64,000 bases of DNA from contig CAZSRL010000001.1 in NCBI GenBank assembly GCA_964609615.1, positions 29,511-93,510 of the forward strand, in the 5' to 3' direction. The notes under the pieces were generated by a model. The model was not told the DNA's origin, did not search any database, and saw only the letters and a list, made by a program, of their open reading frames with translations. Source of the stretch: CAZSRL01 sp964609615. Its GTDB lineage: Bacteria > Bacillota_I > Bacilli_A > RF39 > UBA660. Shown piece by piece: positions 1 through 8,389 of this stretch; the stretch's first letter is position 1; every line of letters starts with the position of its first letter. Both the position numbers and the translations under genes were made by a program.

Positions 1-1862
1 TTTGCTCGTTGTGCATCGCTATATAAATTCTTAGCGGTCACTTTCGATGGAGTATTCGTTTTCTCACTTTTACCAATTGCTGCAAGTTTTTTGCTACTAT
101 TCTCATGGTTTTTTTTAATATCTTGTAATGTTCCAATTACTCCATTTTTCCATTTTCCAAGTTCTTTGCGCTGATTTTCATAAACATTAGAATAATACTT
201 GTTTCTAAAATCACTTATTTTATCGGTTATTTCATCTAACTCTTTCTTAAAAGGGCTTATTTTANNNNNNNNNNNNNNNNNNNNNNNNNNNNNNNNNNNN
301 NNNNNNNNNNNNNNNNNNNNNNNNNNNNNNNNNNNNNNNNNNNNNNNNNNNNNNNNNNNNNNNNTTTCGTTAGCAGTATTTTTATTTTTTGAATTTTTTG
401 AATATAGGTTATCTAAAAAGTCATCAGAAAAGGCTTGTTCATCCCCTCCATGTGTTTTTGAAATTTTATCAGGTGTTTTTGTTTTAACATTCGGTTTATA
501 TGCTGTTAAATTTCCCAAAAAGTCATCAGAAAAAGTTCGTTCATTTTTCCATTTTCCAAGTCCTTTGCGCTGATTTTCATAAACATTAGAATAATACTTA
601 TTTCTAACATCACTTATTTTATCGGTTATTTCATCTAACTCTTTCTTAAAAGGGCTTATTTTAATTTTTTTAGAATTACCATTGTTTTCGTTAGCAGTAT
701 TTTTATTTTTTGAATTTTTTGAATATAGGTTATCTAAAAAATCATTAGAGAAGGTTTGTTCATCCCCTCCATGTGTTTTTGAAATTTTGTCAGGTGTTTT
801 TGTTTTAACATTCGGTTTATATGGTGGTAGATTTTCCAAAAAGTCATCAGAAAAAGATCGTTCATTTCCTGCATACATTTTTGAATTTTTTCCAGATGAT
901 GAAGCTTTTTTTCCAGTTCTAAAAATAGCATCAAAATCTACGTATCCATTTTGTGTGCTTAAAGTATGTTTTCCATGATCACGTAAATCTTTTACTCTGC
1001 TTGAAAAACCGTTAGCTATTCTTGCTCCGTTAATGTTCTCTAATTTCCCTTGAAATGCTATTAAATTATCTCCAACTTTTACAAGTTTATCAACTGCTCC
1101 ATGATATTTAGAACTTACTTTTGCAGCACCTGATTTTACTTTTCCCGCTGCAGAAATTACAGGTTTTGAAATTGTAGAACCTGCTTTTGATACTCCTGCA
1201 CCTATTTTTTCGCCAACATTTGATGCAACTGATATTGCTGGAGCAAATTTAGAATACCAACTAGCTCCTTTTGCTGCATTTCCAATTGTTTTACTTCCTG
1301 CTTTTACAACACCACTGGCAACCTTTATGCCTTTCCCTACCGTTACAACGCCTTTTACAATTCCTCCTAAAGCCATTGCGATTGGATCTATGGGCGAAGT
1401 AAAAAAAGCGGCAGTTGCATATGCTTTCCAAGAAAATCTTTTGTGAGTTTCTTCGCTTAATTGTTCTCTACTAAGTCCTCCTCTATTACCAAGTGTTTGT
1501 GCATGTGCTCCTTCTCCATAGTTTTTTTCTCCATGATGTGCGCTTCCAAAGCCAAATTGTGCGTTTATTTCTGATAAATTGTCATTCAATGCTCTTATAT
1601 CTTTTTGATTTAAATCAGCTACTTCTTTTACTTTTTCTTCTATTTTACTTTCTAAGTTTTTTGTTTCAGTTAATATTGTTTTAATTTCACTTTCTAATGA
1701 AGTTAAAACATATTCTTTGTGTCTAAAAGTTTTTGGAATACTACTACTTTTTATTAATACGGCTTTATCATAAGCATTTCTTAAGCTATTAATTCCTCTT
1801 ACCATTTCAGGTAAGGCAGTATTTACTATATTATTTCCATTAATATGTGTTTTTCCACTCAT
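1..1862 (-). CDS. Large repeat-containing T7SS effector, 3' part outside window
   Basis: The open frame runs from ATG at 1862 to the window edge without a stop and stays in the same frame on both sides of the run of N. Roughly the first 110 residues are helical and polar, without a signal peptide, as in LXG/WXG-type substrates of T7SS. Residues about 170-280 are rich in Gly, Ala, Ser, Val and Lys. The next section is a tandem array with a 321-bp (107-residue) period, carrying a short repeated motif of the type FSDDFLDNL (variants FLENL, FLGNL). The part after the array, up to the edge, is different sequence, and the toxin domain is presumably beyond the window. It follows two WXG100-class genes and a coiled-coil gene, the usual place for a T7SS toxin. 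I do not recognise the toxin family. The start has only a weak upstream purine run, 11 bases after the preceding stop, so translational coupling is likely. Confidence 0.72.
   Translation of the reverse strand, partial: MSGKTHINGNNIVNTALPEMVRGINSLRNAYDKAVLIKSSSIPKTFRHKEYVLTSLESEIKTILTETKNLESKIEEKVKEVADLNQKDIRALNDNLSEINAQFGFGSAHHGEKNYGEGAHAQTLGNRGGLSREQLSEETHKRFSWKAYATAAFFTSPIDPIAMALGGIVKGVVTVGKGIKVASGVVKAGSKTIGNAAKGASWYSKFAPAISVASNVGEKIGAGVSKAGSTISKPVISAAGKVKSGAAKVSSKYHGAVDKLVKVGDNLIAFQGKLENINGARIANGFSSRVKDLRDHGKHTLSTQNGYVDFDAIFRTGKKASSSGKNSKMYAGNERSFSDDFLENLPPYKPNVKTKTPDKISKTHGGDEQTFSNDFLDNLYSKNSKNKNTANENNGNSKKIKISPFKKELDEITDKISDVRNKYYSNVYENQRKGLGKWKNERTFSDDFLGNLTAYKPNVKTKTPDKISKTHGGDEQAFSDDFLDNLYSKNSKNKNTANEXXXXXXXXXXXXXXXXXXXXXXXXXXXXXXXXXXKISPFKKELDEITDKISDFRNKYYSNVYENQRKELGKWKNGVIGTLQDIKKNHENSSKKLAAIGKSEKTNTPSKVTAKNLYSDAQRA
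141..869 (-). repeat. Tandem 321-bp coding repeats in the T7SS effector
   Basis: 365-548 and 686-869 are near-identical at an offset of 321. 141-264 matches 540-663, which is one further unit across the gap. The period is 107 codons, so changes in copy number keep the reading frame. The units differ by a few substitutions, for example FLDNL against FLGNL. Confidence 0.85.
265..364. other. Assembly gap (100 N)
   Basis: Exactly 100 N, so probably a placeholder rather than a measured length. The flanks are parts of the same 321-bp repeat. The base before the gap matches 663 and the base after it matches 686 in the neighbouring intact copy, so the shortest consistent filling is 22 bases, or 22 plus any multiple of 321. 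Confidence 0.95.
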
Positions 1863-1873
1863 TTTACTCACTC

Positions 1874-2293
1874 TTACCCATTATTTTCCGCAGCTAGTTT
1901 TTTTAATTGTTCCTTTTTTTTTGATATTGCGGCTCTCATTGCTCTATTTTGATTTCTTAAAGAACTTATATGTGGTTCTATATCAGAAATAATTGTATCT
2001 ATATGACTACATAATTTATTAGTTTTATCTATTTCACTTTGTATACTATTTTTCCCGATTGGAGTTCCACCTAAAATAAAGTTTTTTTCAAAACTTGATT
2101 TTGATGATTGTAAATGTTGAACAGCGCTTTTTAAATTACTTTTTATATTTGTTAATTTTGTTCTTAATGTAGGATATTTTATGTTAATAGCTTCTTTATT
2201 TTTTTCAATTTCAGAATGTAGTTTTCTAATTTGGCTTCTAAGTCTTGCTTGATCATTTGAATAAGCTATTGCATCTTTTTGTTCTTCTGTCAT
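1874..2293 (-). CDS. Coiled-coil T7SS accessory protein (DUF5082/YwqH-like)
   Basis: A 139-residue, highly charged, almost entirely helical protein with heptad-like stretches at about 15-60 and 95-135. The frame extends upstream to 2323, but the strong ribosome site TGGAGGTAATT sits directly before ATG 2293 (MTEEQKDA), so that start is chosen. Size, coiled-coil character and position between WXG100 genes and a large effector match the YwqH (DUF5082) proteins found in LXG-toxin operons of Bacillus, where they act as partners or targeting factors. This assignment rests on context and general sequence character, not on a recognised motif. It lies 11 bases upstream of the effector gene and is probably co-translated with it. 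Confidence 0.6.
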   Translation of the reverse strand: MTEEQKDAIAYSNDQARLRSQIRKLHSEIEKNKEAINIKYPTLRTKLTNIKSNLKSAVQHLQSSKSSFEKNFILGGTPIGKNSIQSEIDKTNKLCSHIDTIISDIEPHISSLRNQNRAMRAAISKKKEQLKKLAAENNG

Positions 2294-2326
2294 AATTACC
2301 TCCACTAAAAAATTTATACACATTGT

Positions 2327-2370
2327 ATATTTATAAATGTATAAAATTTCTTTTATACATTTATAAATAT
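2327..2370 (-). repeat. Perfect 20-bp inverted repeat, 4-base loop
   Basis: Arms 2327-2346 and 2351-2370 are exact reverse complements around TTTC. It lies between the second WXG100 gene and the coiled-coil gene. No clear U-tract follows in the minus-strand RNA, so it looks more like a processing, stability or attenuation hairpin than a simple terminator. It shares bases 2365-2370 with the hairpin at 2365-2393, so the two cannot both form fully. Confidence 0.75.
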
Positions 2371-2393
2371 TTCATTTTAAAAATGAAATATTT
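2365..2393 (-). terminator. Hairpin downstream of the WXG100 gene, possible weak terminator
   Basis: Arms 2365-2378 and 2380-2393 are complementary, giving at least a 12-bp A/T stem with a small loop just after the second WXG100 gene. The U-run is poor, so termination is uncertain. Confidence 0.45.
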
Positions 2394-2409
2394 GTATGTA
2401 ACTTGTTAA

Positions 2410-2706
2410 TTAAAAGTTTGAAGCTGCTCTTCTGTTTGCTTCATCTAATTCTTGATGTGAAGTAACTAATTTATTTAAAAATGTAGAGTAACTTTCTACC
2501 GCTTCAACAAATTCTGGAAATTTTGCTGATAATGTATTAAATCTTTCATATAGCGTTTCTGCAGCTCCAGATGAAAAACTTCCTTTTACACTATTCATAC
2601 TTGCCTTAACTTCGCTTAATGTTTGATTCATTTTTTGAGCTGAATTTTTAATTCCGCTTGAAGTATCTTGAATCTTCCCATAATCAACACCTATGTTTCC
2701 TGCCAT
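2410..2706 (-). CDS. WXG100-like small secreted protein (second)
   Basis: 98 residues, all helical, with no signal peptide. It has the two-helix hairpin size of the ESAT-6/WXG100 superfamily. The usual W-x-G turn is replaced by a Phe/Ser/Gly turn around residues 45-48 (SFSSG). The C-terminal half has an amphipathic helix ending in ELDEANRRAASNF. It resembles the SACOL2603/DUF5344-like group that accompanies LXG effectors. A strong ribosome site (GGAGGTGACACC) precedes ATG 2706. Its neighbour on the 5' side is a canonical WXG100 protein, and the two may form a heterodimer or be separate substrates or chaperones of the EssC machine. Confidence 0.75.
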   Translation of the reverse strand: MAGNIGVDYGKIQDTSSGIKNSAQKMNQTLSEVKASMNSVKGSFSSGAAETLYERFNTLSAKFPEFVEAVESYSTFLNKLVTSHQELDEANRRAASNF

Positions 2707-2752
2707 GGTGTCACCTCCTTTATTTATATTTTTTTATTTTTATTTTTTTTTA

Positions 2753-3037
2753 TTAACCAATTGATGATTTAACGCTTGCTACATATTCGTCATAATTGTT
2801 AGCTACTTTGTTTAAATATTCAGAATATTCTTGAATAACTTGTCCTAAAGCTTCAATATCAGCTTTGCAACTTTCTACTTTTGCAATATAAGCACTAGCA
2901 TCTTCACCAACCCATCCACCAGGTAATTCATTTATTTTGCTATAAACAGTTTTAACGTGATTTTGATAATCTTGAGATTCTGTACTTATTTTAGAAGCAT
3001 TTTGTCTTACTGCTGAAGTATCAATATCTATATTCAT
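2753..3037 (-). CDS. esxA: WXG100 family protein (EsxA-like)
   Basis: 94 residues, two predicted helices joined by a turn containing WVG at about residue 42, the defining W-x-G motif. Near the C-terminus is a YDEYV stretch of the YxxxD/E type recognised by T7SS ATPases. It has no signal peptide, as expected for EssC-dependent export. It has its own -10 element (3071-3076) and a strong GGGAGGTG ribosome site, so it may be made at higher level than the upstream essC and yukD-like genes. The symbol is a family label, since orthology to Staphylococcus EsxA is not shown. Confidence 0.88.
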   Translation of the reverse strand: MNIDIDTSAVRQNASKISTESQDYQNHVKTVYSKINELPGGWVGEDASAYIAKVESCKADIEALGQVIQEYSEYLNKVANNYDEYVASVKSSIG

Positions 3038-3070
3038 TATTTCACCTCCCTACCTTTACTTTACATTTTT

Positions 3071-3105
3071 ATTATACCCTATATTTTTATTTAGATAAAG
3101 CAAAA
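3071..3105 (-). promoter_or_regulatory. Probable promoter of the WXG100 genes
   Basis: TATAAT on the minus strand (3071-3076) lies about 35 bases upstream of the WXG100 start, preceded by a poor -35 (TTTATC at 17-base spacing). It lies just downstream of the terminator-like palindrome at 3104-3125. Confidence 0.5.
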
Positions 3106-3125
3106 GTGTAAAATATTTTACACTT
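3104..3125 (-). terminator. Palindromic terminator overlapping the yukD-like stop
   Basis: AAGTGTAAAAT paired with ATTTTACACTT, a 22-base perfect palindrome that includes the stop codon of the ubiquitin-like gene, then a short U-run. It would separate the essC/yukD transcript from the WXG100 transcript. Confidence 0.6.
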
Positions 3126-3378
3126 AAACTAATACTATCTTGGAAGCGTTTCTTATATTTGTTTCTTTTATAGTTTTATTTAACTCATAAAGACTTCCGT
3201 CTTCTCTGTTATATAATCTATCATCTTCTTCTATTTGATAGTAGTCATTTGATAGTTCATTTATTAATTTTTTTAAATAATCTGTCACCTCAGAAACAGT
3301 TTTGTTAATTGGTATAAAAAGTTCATATTTTTGATCTATCTTAGGAACAAATACTTCAATTAATATTTTATTATCCAT
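3124..3378 (-). CDS. esaB: YukD/EsaB ubiquitin-like T7SS protein
   Basis: 84 residues with the beta-grasp pattern of YukD/EsaB: an N-terminal strand (KILIEVFVP), a conserved hydrophobic helix (VSEVTDYLKKLINEL) and a C-terminal KIVLV strand. In Staphylococcus and Bacillus this small cytoplasmic protein is needed for T7SS activity. The gene overlaps the end of essC by 8 bases (3371-3378), so the two are translationally coupled. No EssA, EssB/YukC or EsaA genes lie in this window. Confidence 0.82.
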   Translation of the reverse strand: MDNKILIEVFVPKIDQKYELFIPINKTVSEVTDYLKKLINELSNDYYQIEEDDRLYNREDGSLYELNKTIKETNIRNASKIVLV

Positions 3379-6300
3379 CTAAATCATTTCCTTTCGCCCC
3401 AATTACTTTTATAATAACTGGTTTACCTGATTTTATAACATACCCAAAATCTTCTGAGTTTTCTTCATTAAGTTTAGCAGGTCTTGTTGTTGTACTTATT
3501 GTAAATTGATCTCCAAGTCCATCTCCTAACCATATTGCGTTATTATTTGATAATGTTTTTTTCATCCATGGTTCAAAAGCCATTGTTTTTATGTTTTCTA
3601 CTCCATCTGCGATAACAAAGTTAAAGTTTTGTATATCTTTTACATTTTCAAATAATGAACTAAATAATGTTTTGTTTTCTTCTGTTAAATTATTTATAAA
3701 ATCATTTATTCCAACTATTATACATATAGTTTCTGTATTACTTTCTATTATTTGTTTTAAATTTGTTACTATTTTATCAAAGTCTATACTATAATAATTT
3801 TCATATTGTTCATCATCTAGTAAACTTGATGCATCTATTACAATTAGATTTGCTTTTAATAGTTTCATTTCTTTATATAGTATTTGTATAAATGATGAAA
3901 TATTATCTACATTGCTTGTAGCAATTATATTTGCAAAGAATCTTTTAAAATTATATGTAGATATATCTAACGTTTGTTTTTCTATTCCTATTGGAACGTT
4001 TCTTAAATTAGTTAGTTCTTCTTTTATTTCTTCTATTCCAATACTATCTGGTAATATTTTTATTTCTGGTGCGGTTTGTGTATATTTTTGATTTAAGTAA
4101 CTTTCTAATTGTTTAACAAATTCATTTGTTTGTTCAATATTACACATATAAGCTGATTGAAATTCATATATTTCTCCCTTTTTAATTAATCCTCTACCTT
4201 TAAGTTTTGAAGGGTATTTTCCTCTTACATTTCCAAGCACTGTAGAATAGTCTGATTCATCATTTAATTGAAGCATAAATGTTTGTTTAAAGTTTTGAGT
4301 TAATTTATATCTTACATTACTTACACCATTAGTTGTTAATATAAATATTATTCCATATTTAAATCCTTCTCTAGTTAGTTTAATAATTGTATCTTCATAA
4401 TCTTGATATAATTCAGAAAACACTTCATAATAGTTTATTATTATAAGTATTGTTGGTAATACTTCTCCACTATTGTTACAGTAATTTTGGAAACTTCCTC
4501 CATAGTTTGTAAATAGTTTTTTTCTTTCTTCTATTTTCTTTTGTATAAATTTTAAAAGATTTGATATTTTTTCAACATCATTTGATAATATAACATCTCC
4601 AACATGAGGTATTTTATTAAATTGAACTAATGTTTCTGCTCCACAATCAACAATGTATATGTTTACTTCATCAACTGTATAACACATTACACATGAATAA
4701 ATAATTGTATTAAGTAGATTTTCTTTACCACTTCCAACTGAACCATATATAATTGCGTTTCCTTCTGTTGATAAAGGCATAGTTAATAAATGTTGTTGTT
4801 GATTATTTGGATCATCATATTCACCTATTATTGGGTTAATTACATGAGGCATTTGTTTATAACTGTATTTTGTAACTAAGTTATTTACATATATAGTATC
4901 AGGAATACTATCTAACCATAATTTTGGAAGATTTATATTGTTTTTTTGAGCAATATCGGATAAGTATTTTAATATATTTGTTAATTGTTCTCCATATGAA
5001 GCTATAAGTTCTTTTTTGTTTGATGTTTCTATACTTTTTGTAATAAATCCAACATTATCAATTACATCAATATCTGTATCAATTTTTTTTCTTAATTTAT
5101 CTTGTTTTATGTATGGAGCTCCACACCAAGCTGATTGTCCTAAAGCAAAAAATTCGTTATATCCTACTTGTAAATAAAATCTTCCTACTTCTTTTATAGC
5201 AGCAGCATCAGGACATTTTATCATATCTACACTATCACTTTTATCTTGTACTTTTAAACATACTCTAAATTTACTATTACTCCAAATTTGATCATCAACT
5301 ACACCTGATGGTTTTTGTGTTGCTAAAATTAAATGAACTCCTAAACTACGCCCAATACGTGCAGTACTTATTAATTGATCCATAAATTCTGGTTGTTGTG
5401 TTTTTAATTCTGCAAATTCATCACTTATAATAAATAAATGTGGGACTGCTTCTTTAACTTTTCCATCTCTAAATAGTTTTTGATATTTATAGATATCTAT
5501 TGTACTTTCTCCTGATGTTTCACGAGCCTTATTAAATATTCTTTGACGTCTTTTTAATTCACTTTGAATTGAAGCTAAACTTCTATTCATTTCAACAATA
5601 TCTAAGTTGGTAATAGTACCTACTAAGTGTGGTAATCTTATTTTTGTTTCTTTATTTTCAAAAGCACCAGCAAGTCCTCCACCTTTATAGTCGATTAGAG
5701 CAAACGCAACTTCATTTGGATGATAATTAACTGCCATTGAAAGTATAAATGTAATTATAAATTCACTTTTACCACTACCAGTCATACCTGCTATTAAACC
5801 ATGTGGTCCATGGAATTTTTCATGTAAGTCTAAGTTAAACAATTCTCCATTTTCATCTTTCCCAACAGGTACCTTAAGTGAAGCAATTGGATTATTTGTT
5901 TCCCATCTTTTTTCAGCATTAAGTTGTTCAACAGAACCAGCATCATACATTTCTAGGAAACTTAACATTTGAGGTAATTTATATTTTTCTTGTTCAAGTT
6001 CAATTGGAATATTTGCTAAAATTTCTGTTATTTTATTCATATCTAAATTTAAATCTAAATCTTGTAAAAAAGCTTTTTGTTTATTAAGTATTAAATCATT
6101 TTCAAACATACCAGATGATTTTTGACCAATGTTTATAAATGCACTACATTCATTTGGTAAACCTATTATTCTTTCGGCATTTATTATTAAACTAAAACCA
6201 TAATTTATTTTTTGTTTTAATATTTCTTTTATAATATCTGTATTTCTAATTGAATTAAAATCATCTGTTATAACAACATAATATGGTTTTGAATAATGAT

Positions 6301-7945
6301 AATCAGCTTCACTTTCATCCATATTTTCTGCATCTGGATACTTTCTTTCCATTAATACACTTTTTAAATAATTTGATATTTGATTCAAATCATCTGAATT
6401 TGAACAAAAGAATCTTATTTTTTTCTCATCATCCCAACAATAAGGACTCATTTTTAAATAATCCCATTTGTTTTTGTTTTTTTCATTTGTTAAAACAACT
6501 ATTTTTACATCTTCATAACTTTGAAAAGTCATTAATTTTAGTAAAAAACCTTTTATAAATTCATTTGTAATATTTGGTTCTCCAAATATAGCACTTATAT
6601 ATTTGTCAGTAAGTTTTACAGTCACAGGAACATCATGAATTAATTTAACCTCATCTCCAAGATGTTGTACCATTTGTTTAAGATTATCCTCTTCTAACTC
6701 GAAATGCTTATCAGGATACTTTAAATCTATTTCTGGTTCTCTATTACCAATACCTATTCTAATTTCAAGAAAGTCATCATGTTCAACTTTTCTTTCCCAT
6801 AAATTTCTTCCTTTTAATTCTATTATTTCTTTACATTTACCAATAGGTAAATTATTTTCAATAATGATTTGTTTTTGTTTTGCTATTATACTTGTAATTT
6901 CTATTTTTTTAGAATCTATATATTTTGAATATCTTTCTTGCCTTAATTTTTCTTTTTTCTTTTCTTGTTTCTTTTGCCATTGTTTAGAAAGTACAGGCCA
7001 AAGAATCATAGTTAAAAGCATAGCAAAAGCAATAACTAAAGATGGCATAGCACTACTAAGTGTTTGTGTTCCATTTAGCACTCCATTAAGTGCTACTATA
7101 CCCATAACCATAGAGGTCATTCCCATTGTTACCATAGGTCCTACTGTATATATAAATGGCATTTCATCTGGCTTACCTTTTTCAGGTGGAGCATCTATAA
7201 CTACTTCTTCTTTTTCTAAAACCGTTCTAAATCTAGGTGCTCTAAAAAAATAGTCTTTTTTATCAAACACTTTAACTTCTTTATCATCATCACTTTTAAC
7301 AATAGCTGTTGGATAGTTTAATTTTTCATTTAATACTAATGATAATGTTTTATCAACAACTACTTTATTTGATGGATTATTTACCATTATATAAGGCCCA
7401 TTAACAATAATTCTAAGACCCATAATAAATATAACGTCTCCATGATTTATATCTTCATTTTCAACTTTTTGATTATTTACATAAACTAAATTACTAGTTA
7501 CAATACTCCATTTTTTTTCTTTATATTTATATATTAATTTAGCATGTTGAGGTTTAACATACTTACATGTATAATTAATTAAATTAGAAGGACTATTACC
7601 TATAGTTATTTCTATGTCAGAATTAATCATATATTTTTTTATATTACTATTATATACTTCATCACAATATAATAATTGATAATTTTCTGCATAGTTTTCT
7701 TTAATTGAATAAAATGTATTTTCACTTAAAATACATTCAGTTTTTTCAACTCCGTCTACAAATAATTTGGTATCTAAATTACTAGATATTTCCCATTTTC
7801 CATTTGCTTCGTGAATGTTAACTAAATTAATTTTTTTATTAAGACTATTGCTATCCTCAACCCAATAACTACCAATTGGATTTATAGGTAATGTTAATAC
7901 TTTTAATTCATTTTGTTTTATTAATAATATCCTCATTTGCTTCAC
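3371..7945 (-). CDS. essC: EssC, T7SS FtsK/SpoIIIE-type ATPase
   Basis: 1524 residues, the usual EssC size. The N-terminal ~240 residues hold two FHA-like domains (second at about 105-195). Two membrane helices lie at about 265-312, followed by a very charged Gln/Lys/Glu stretch. ATPase domain 1 has the Walker A GMTGSGKSE near residue 718 and Walker B LFIISDEFAE near 840. Domain 2 has GSVGSGKENLL near 1067, but the usual Walker B Asp near 1168 looks replaced (LIIINYYE). A third C-terminal domain lacks a P-loop. This is the coupling and motor protein of Firmicute T7SSb. It is first in the operon, with a good promoter at 7972-8000 overlapped by repeated AATATATTGT elements. The start has only a weak ribosome site (GGGTGAAGCAA). 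Confidence 0.93.
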   Translation of the reverse strand: MKQMRILLIKQNELKVLTLPINPIGSYWVEDSNSLNKKINLVNIHEANGKWEISSNLDTKLFVDGVEKTECILSENTFYSIKENYAENYQLLYCDEVYNSNIKKYMINSDIEITIGNSPSNLINYTCKYVKPQHAKLIYKYKEKKWSIVTSNLVYVNNQKVENEDINHGDVIFIMGLRIIVNGPYIMVNNPSNKVVVDKTLSLVLNEKLNYPTAIVKSDDDKEVKVFDKKDYFFRAPRFRTVLEKEEVVIDAPPEKGKPDEMPFIYTVGPMVTMGMTSMVMGIVALNGVLNGTQTLSSAMPSLVIAFAMLLTMILWPVLSKQWQKKQEKKKEKLRQERYSKYIDSKKIEITSIIAKQKQIIIENNLPIGKCKEIIELKGRNLWERKVEHDDFLEIRIGIGNREPEIDLKYPDKHFELEEDNLKQMVQHLGDEVKLIHDVPVTVKLTDKYISAIFGEPNITNEFIKGFLLKLMTFQSYEDVKIVVLTNEKNKNKWDYLKMSPYCWDDEKKIRFFCSNSDDLNQISNYLKSVLMERKYPDAENMDESEADYHYSKPYYVVITDDFNSIRNTDIIKEILKQKINYGFSLIINAERIIGLPNECSAFINIGQKSSGMFENDLILNKQKAFLQDLDLNLDMNKITEILANIPIELEQEKYKLPQMLSFLEMYDAGSVEQLNAEKRWETNNPIASLKVPVGKDENGELFNLDLHEKFHGPHGLIAGMTGSGKSEFIITFILSMAVNYHPNEVAFALIDYKGGGLAGAFENKETKIRLPHLVGTITNLDIVEMNRSLASIQSELKRRQRIFNKARETSGESTIDIYKYQKLFRDGKVKEAVPHLFIISDEFAELKTQQPEFMDQLISTARIGRSLGVHLILATQKPSGVVDDQIWSNSKFRVCLKVQDKSDSVDMIKCPDAAAIKEVGRFYLQVGYNEFFALGQSAWCGAPYIKQDKLRKKIDTDIDVIDNVGFITKSIETSNKKELIASYGEQLTNILKYLSDIAQKNNINLPKLWLDSIPDTIYVNNLVTKYSYKQMPHVINPIIGEYDDPNNQQQHLLTMPLSTEGNAIIYGSVGSGKENLLNTIIYSCVMCYTVDEVNIYIVDCGAETLVQFNKIPHVGDVILSNDVEKISNLLKFIQKKIEERKKLFTNYGGSFQNYCNNSGEVLPTILIIINYYEVFSELYQDYEDTIIKLTREGFKYGIIFILTTNGVSNVRYKLTQNFKQTFMLQLNDESDYSTVLGNVRGKYPSKLKGRGLIKKGEIYEFQSAYMCNIEQTNEFVKQLESYLNQKYTQTAPEIKILPDSIGIEEIKEELTNLRNVPIGIEKQTLDISTYNFKRFFANIIATSNVDNISSFIQILYKEMKLLKANLIVIDASSLLDDEQYENYYSIDFDKIVTNLKQIIESNTETICIIVGINDFINNLTEENKTLFSSLFENVKDIQNFNFVIADGVENIKTMAFEPWMKKTLSNNNAIWLGDGLGDQFTISTTTRPAKLNEENSEDFGYVIKSGKPVIIKVIGAKGNDLDG

Positions 7946-7971
7946 CCAAATTATTCTCTATTCTAAAAATA

Positions 7972-8000
7972 ATTATACATTAATATATTGTTTTTATCAA
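7972..8000 (-). promoter_or_regulatory. Promoter of the T7SS operon
   Basis: Minus strand -35 TTGATA (7995-8000), 17-base spacer, -10 TATAAT (7972-7977). Transcription would start near 7965, about 20 bases before the essC ATG. Confidence 0.75.
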
Positions 8001-8048
8001 GAAAAAAACAATATATTGTTTAGTTAGTTTCTTAACATAATATATTGT
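7982..8048. promoter_or_regulatory. Three AATATATTGT elements at the T7SS promoter (candidate operators)
   Basis: Cores at 7982-7989, 8010-8017 and 8039-8046, spaced 28 and 29 bases. The middle one is a full palindrome, ACAATATATTGT (8008-8019). The first lies inside the promoter spacer and the second just upstream of the -35. The first and second also form a long inverted repeat because each carries a T/A run on the side facing the other. This arrangement suggests a repressor or activator array. No regulator is identifiable in the window. Confidence 0.55.
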
Positions 8049-8050
8049 TT

Positions 8051-8389
8051 TTACTTATTATTTATTTGTTCAATAATTTTTTCTATATTTTGTGCATATT
8101 GAAGCGTATCATCATATATAAACTTTAAATCTGGTATTTGTCTAACATCTAATTTTTGAGATAAAAACTTTTTAAAAAAAGCTTGTGCTTCATTTAAATC
8201 TTTTTCTATAGCCTCTTTTTCTTCTTCATTTAAACATACAAAATATATTTTAGCATTGCTTAAATCATTTGTTACTTCTGCTTCTGTAAATGAAACGTTT
8301 TTAAAACTTTTATCTGTACTCTCAGTTAAAATAATATTACCAAGTTCTTTTAATATTTCAGAAGATACTCTTTCTGATTTTATACTCAT
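8051..8389 (-). CDS. rbfA: Ribosome-binding factor A
   Basis: 112 residues, the standard size of this KH-like 30S maturation factor that acts on the 5' end of 16S rRNA and in cold adaptation. Its N-terminus (SERVSSEILKELGNIIL) and central beta-helix pattern (VTEAEVTNDLSNAKIYF-like) are typical. The frame is open further upstream to 8473, but that lies inside infB. The start at 8389 gives the classic ATGA overlap with the infB stop and the expected RbfA N-terminus. It is the last gene of the nus/inf operon. Confidence 0.93.
   Translation of the reverse strand: MSIKSERVSSEILKELGNIILTESTDKSFKNVSFTEAEVTNDLSNAKIYFVCLNEEEKEAIEKDLNEAQAFFKKFLSQKLDVRQIPDLKFIYDDTLQYAQNIEKIIEQINNK

Noticed and set aside
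199..978. Two similar plus-strand open frames around the N gap
   Set aside because: They lie antisense to the effector repeats, have Phe/Leu-rich nonsense content and no ribosome site; they repeat only because the coding strand repeats.
8386..8388. TGA read as Trp, as in Mycoplasma
   Set aside because: TGA ends infB and Trp is TGG throughout, so the standard code applies.
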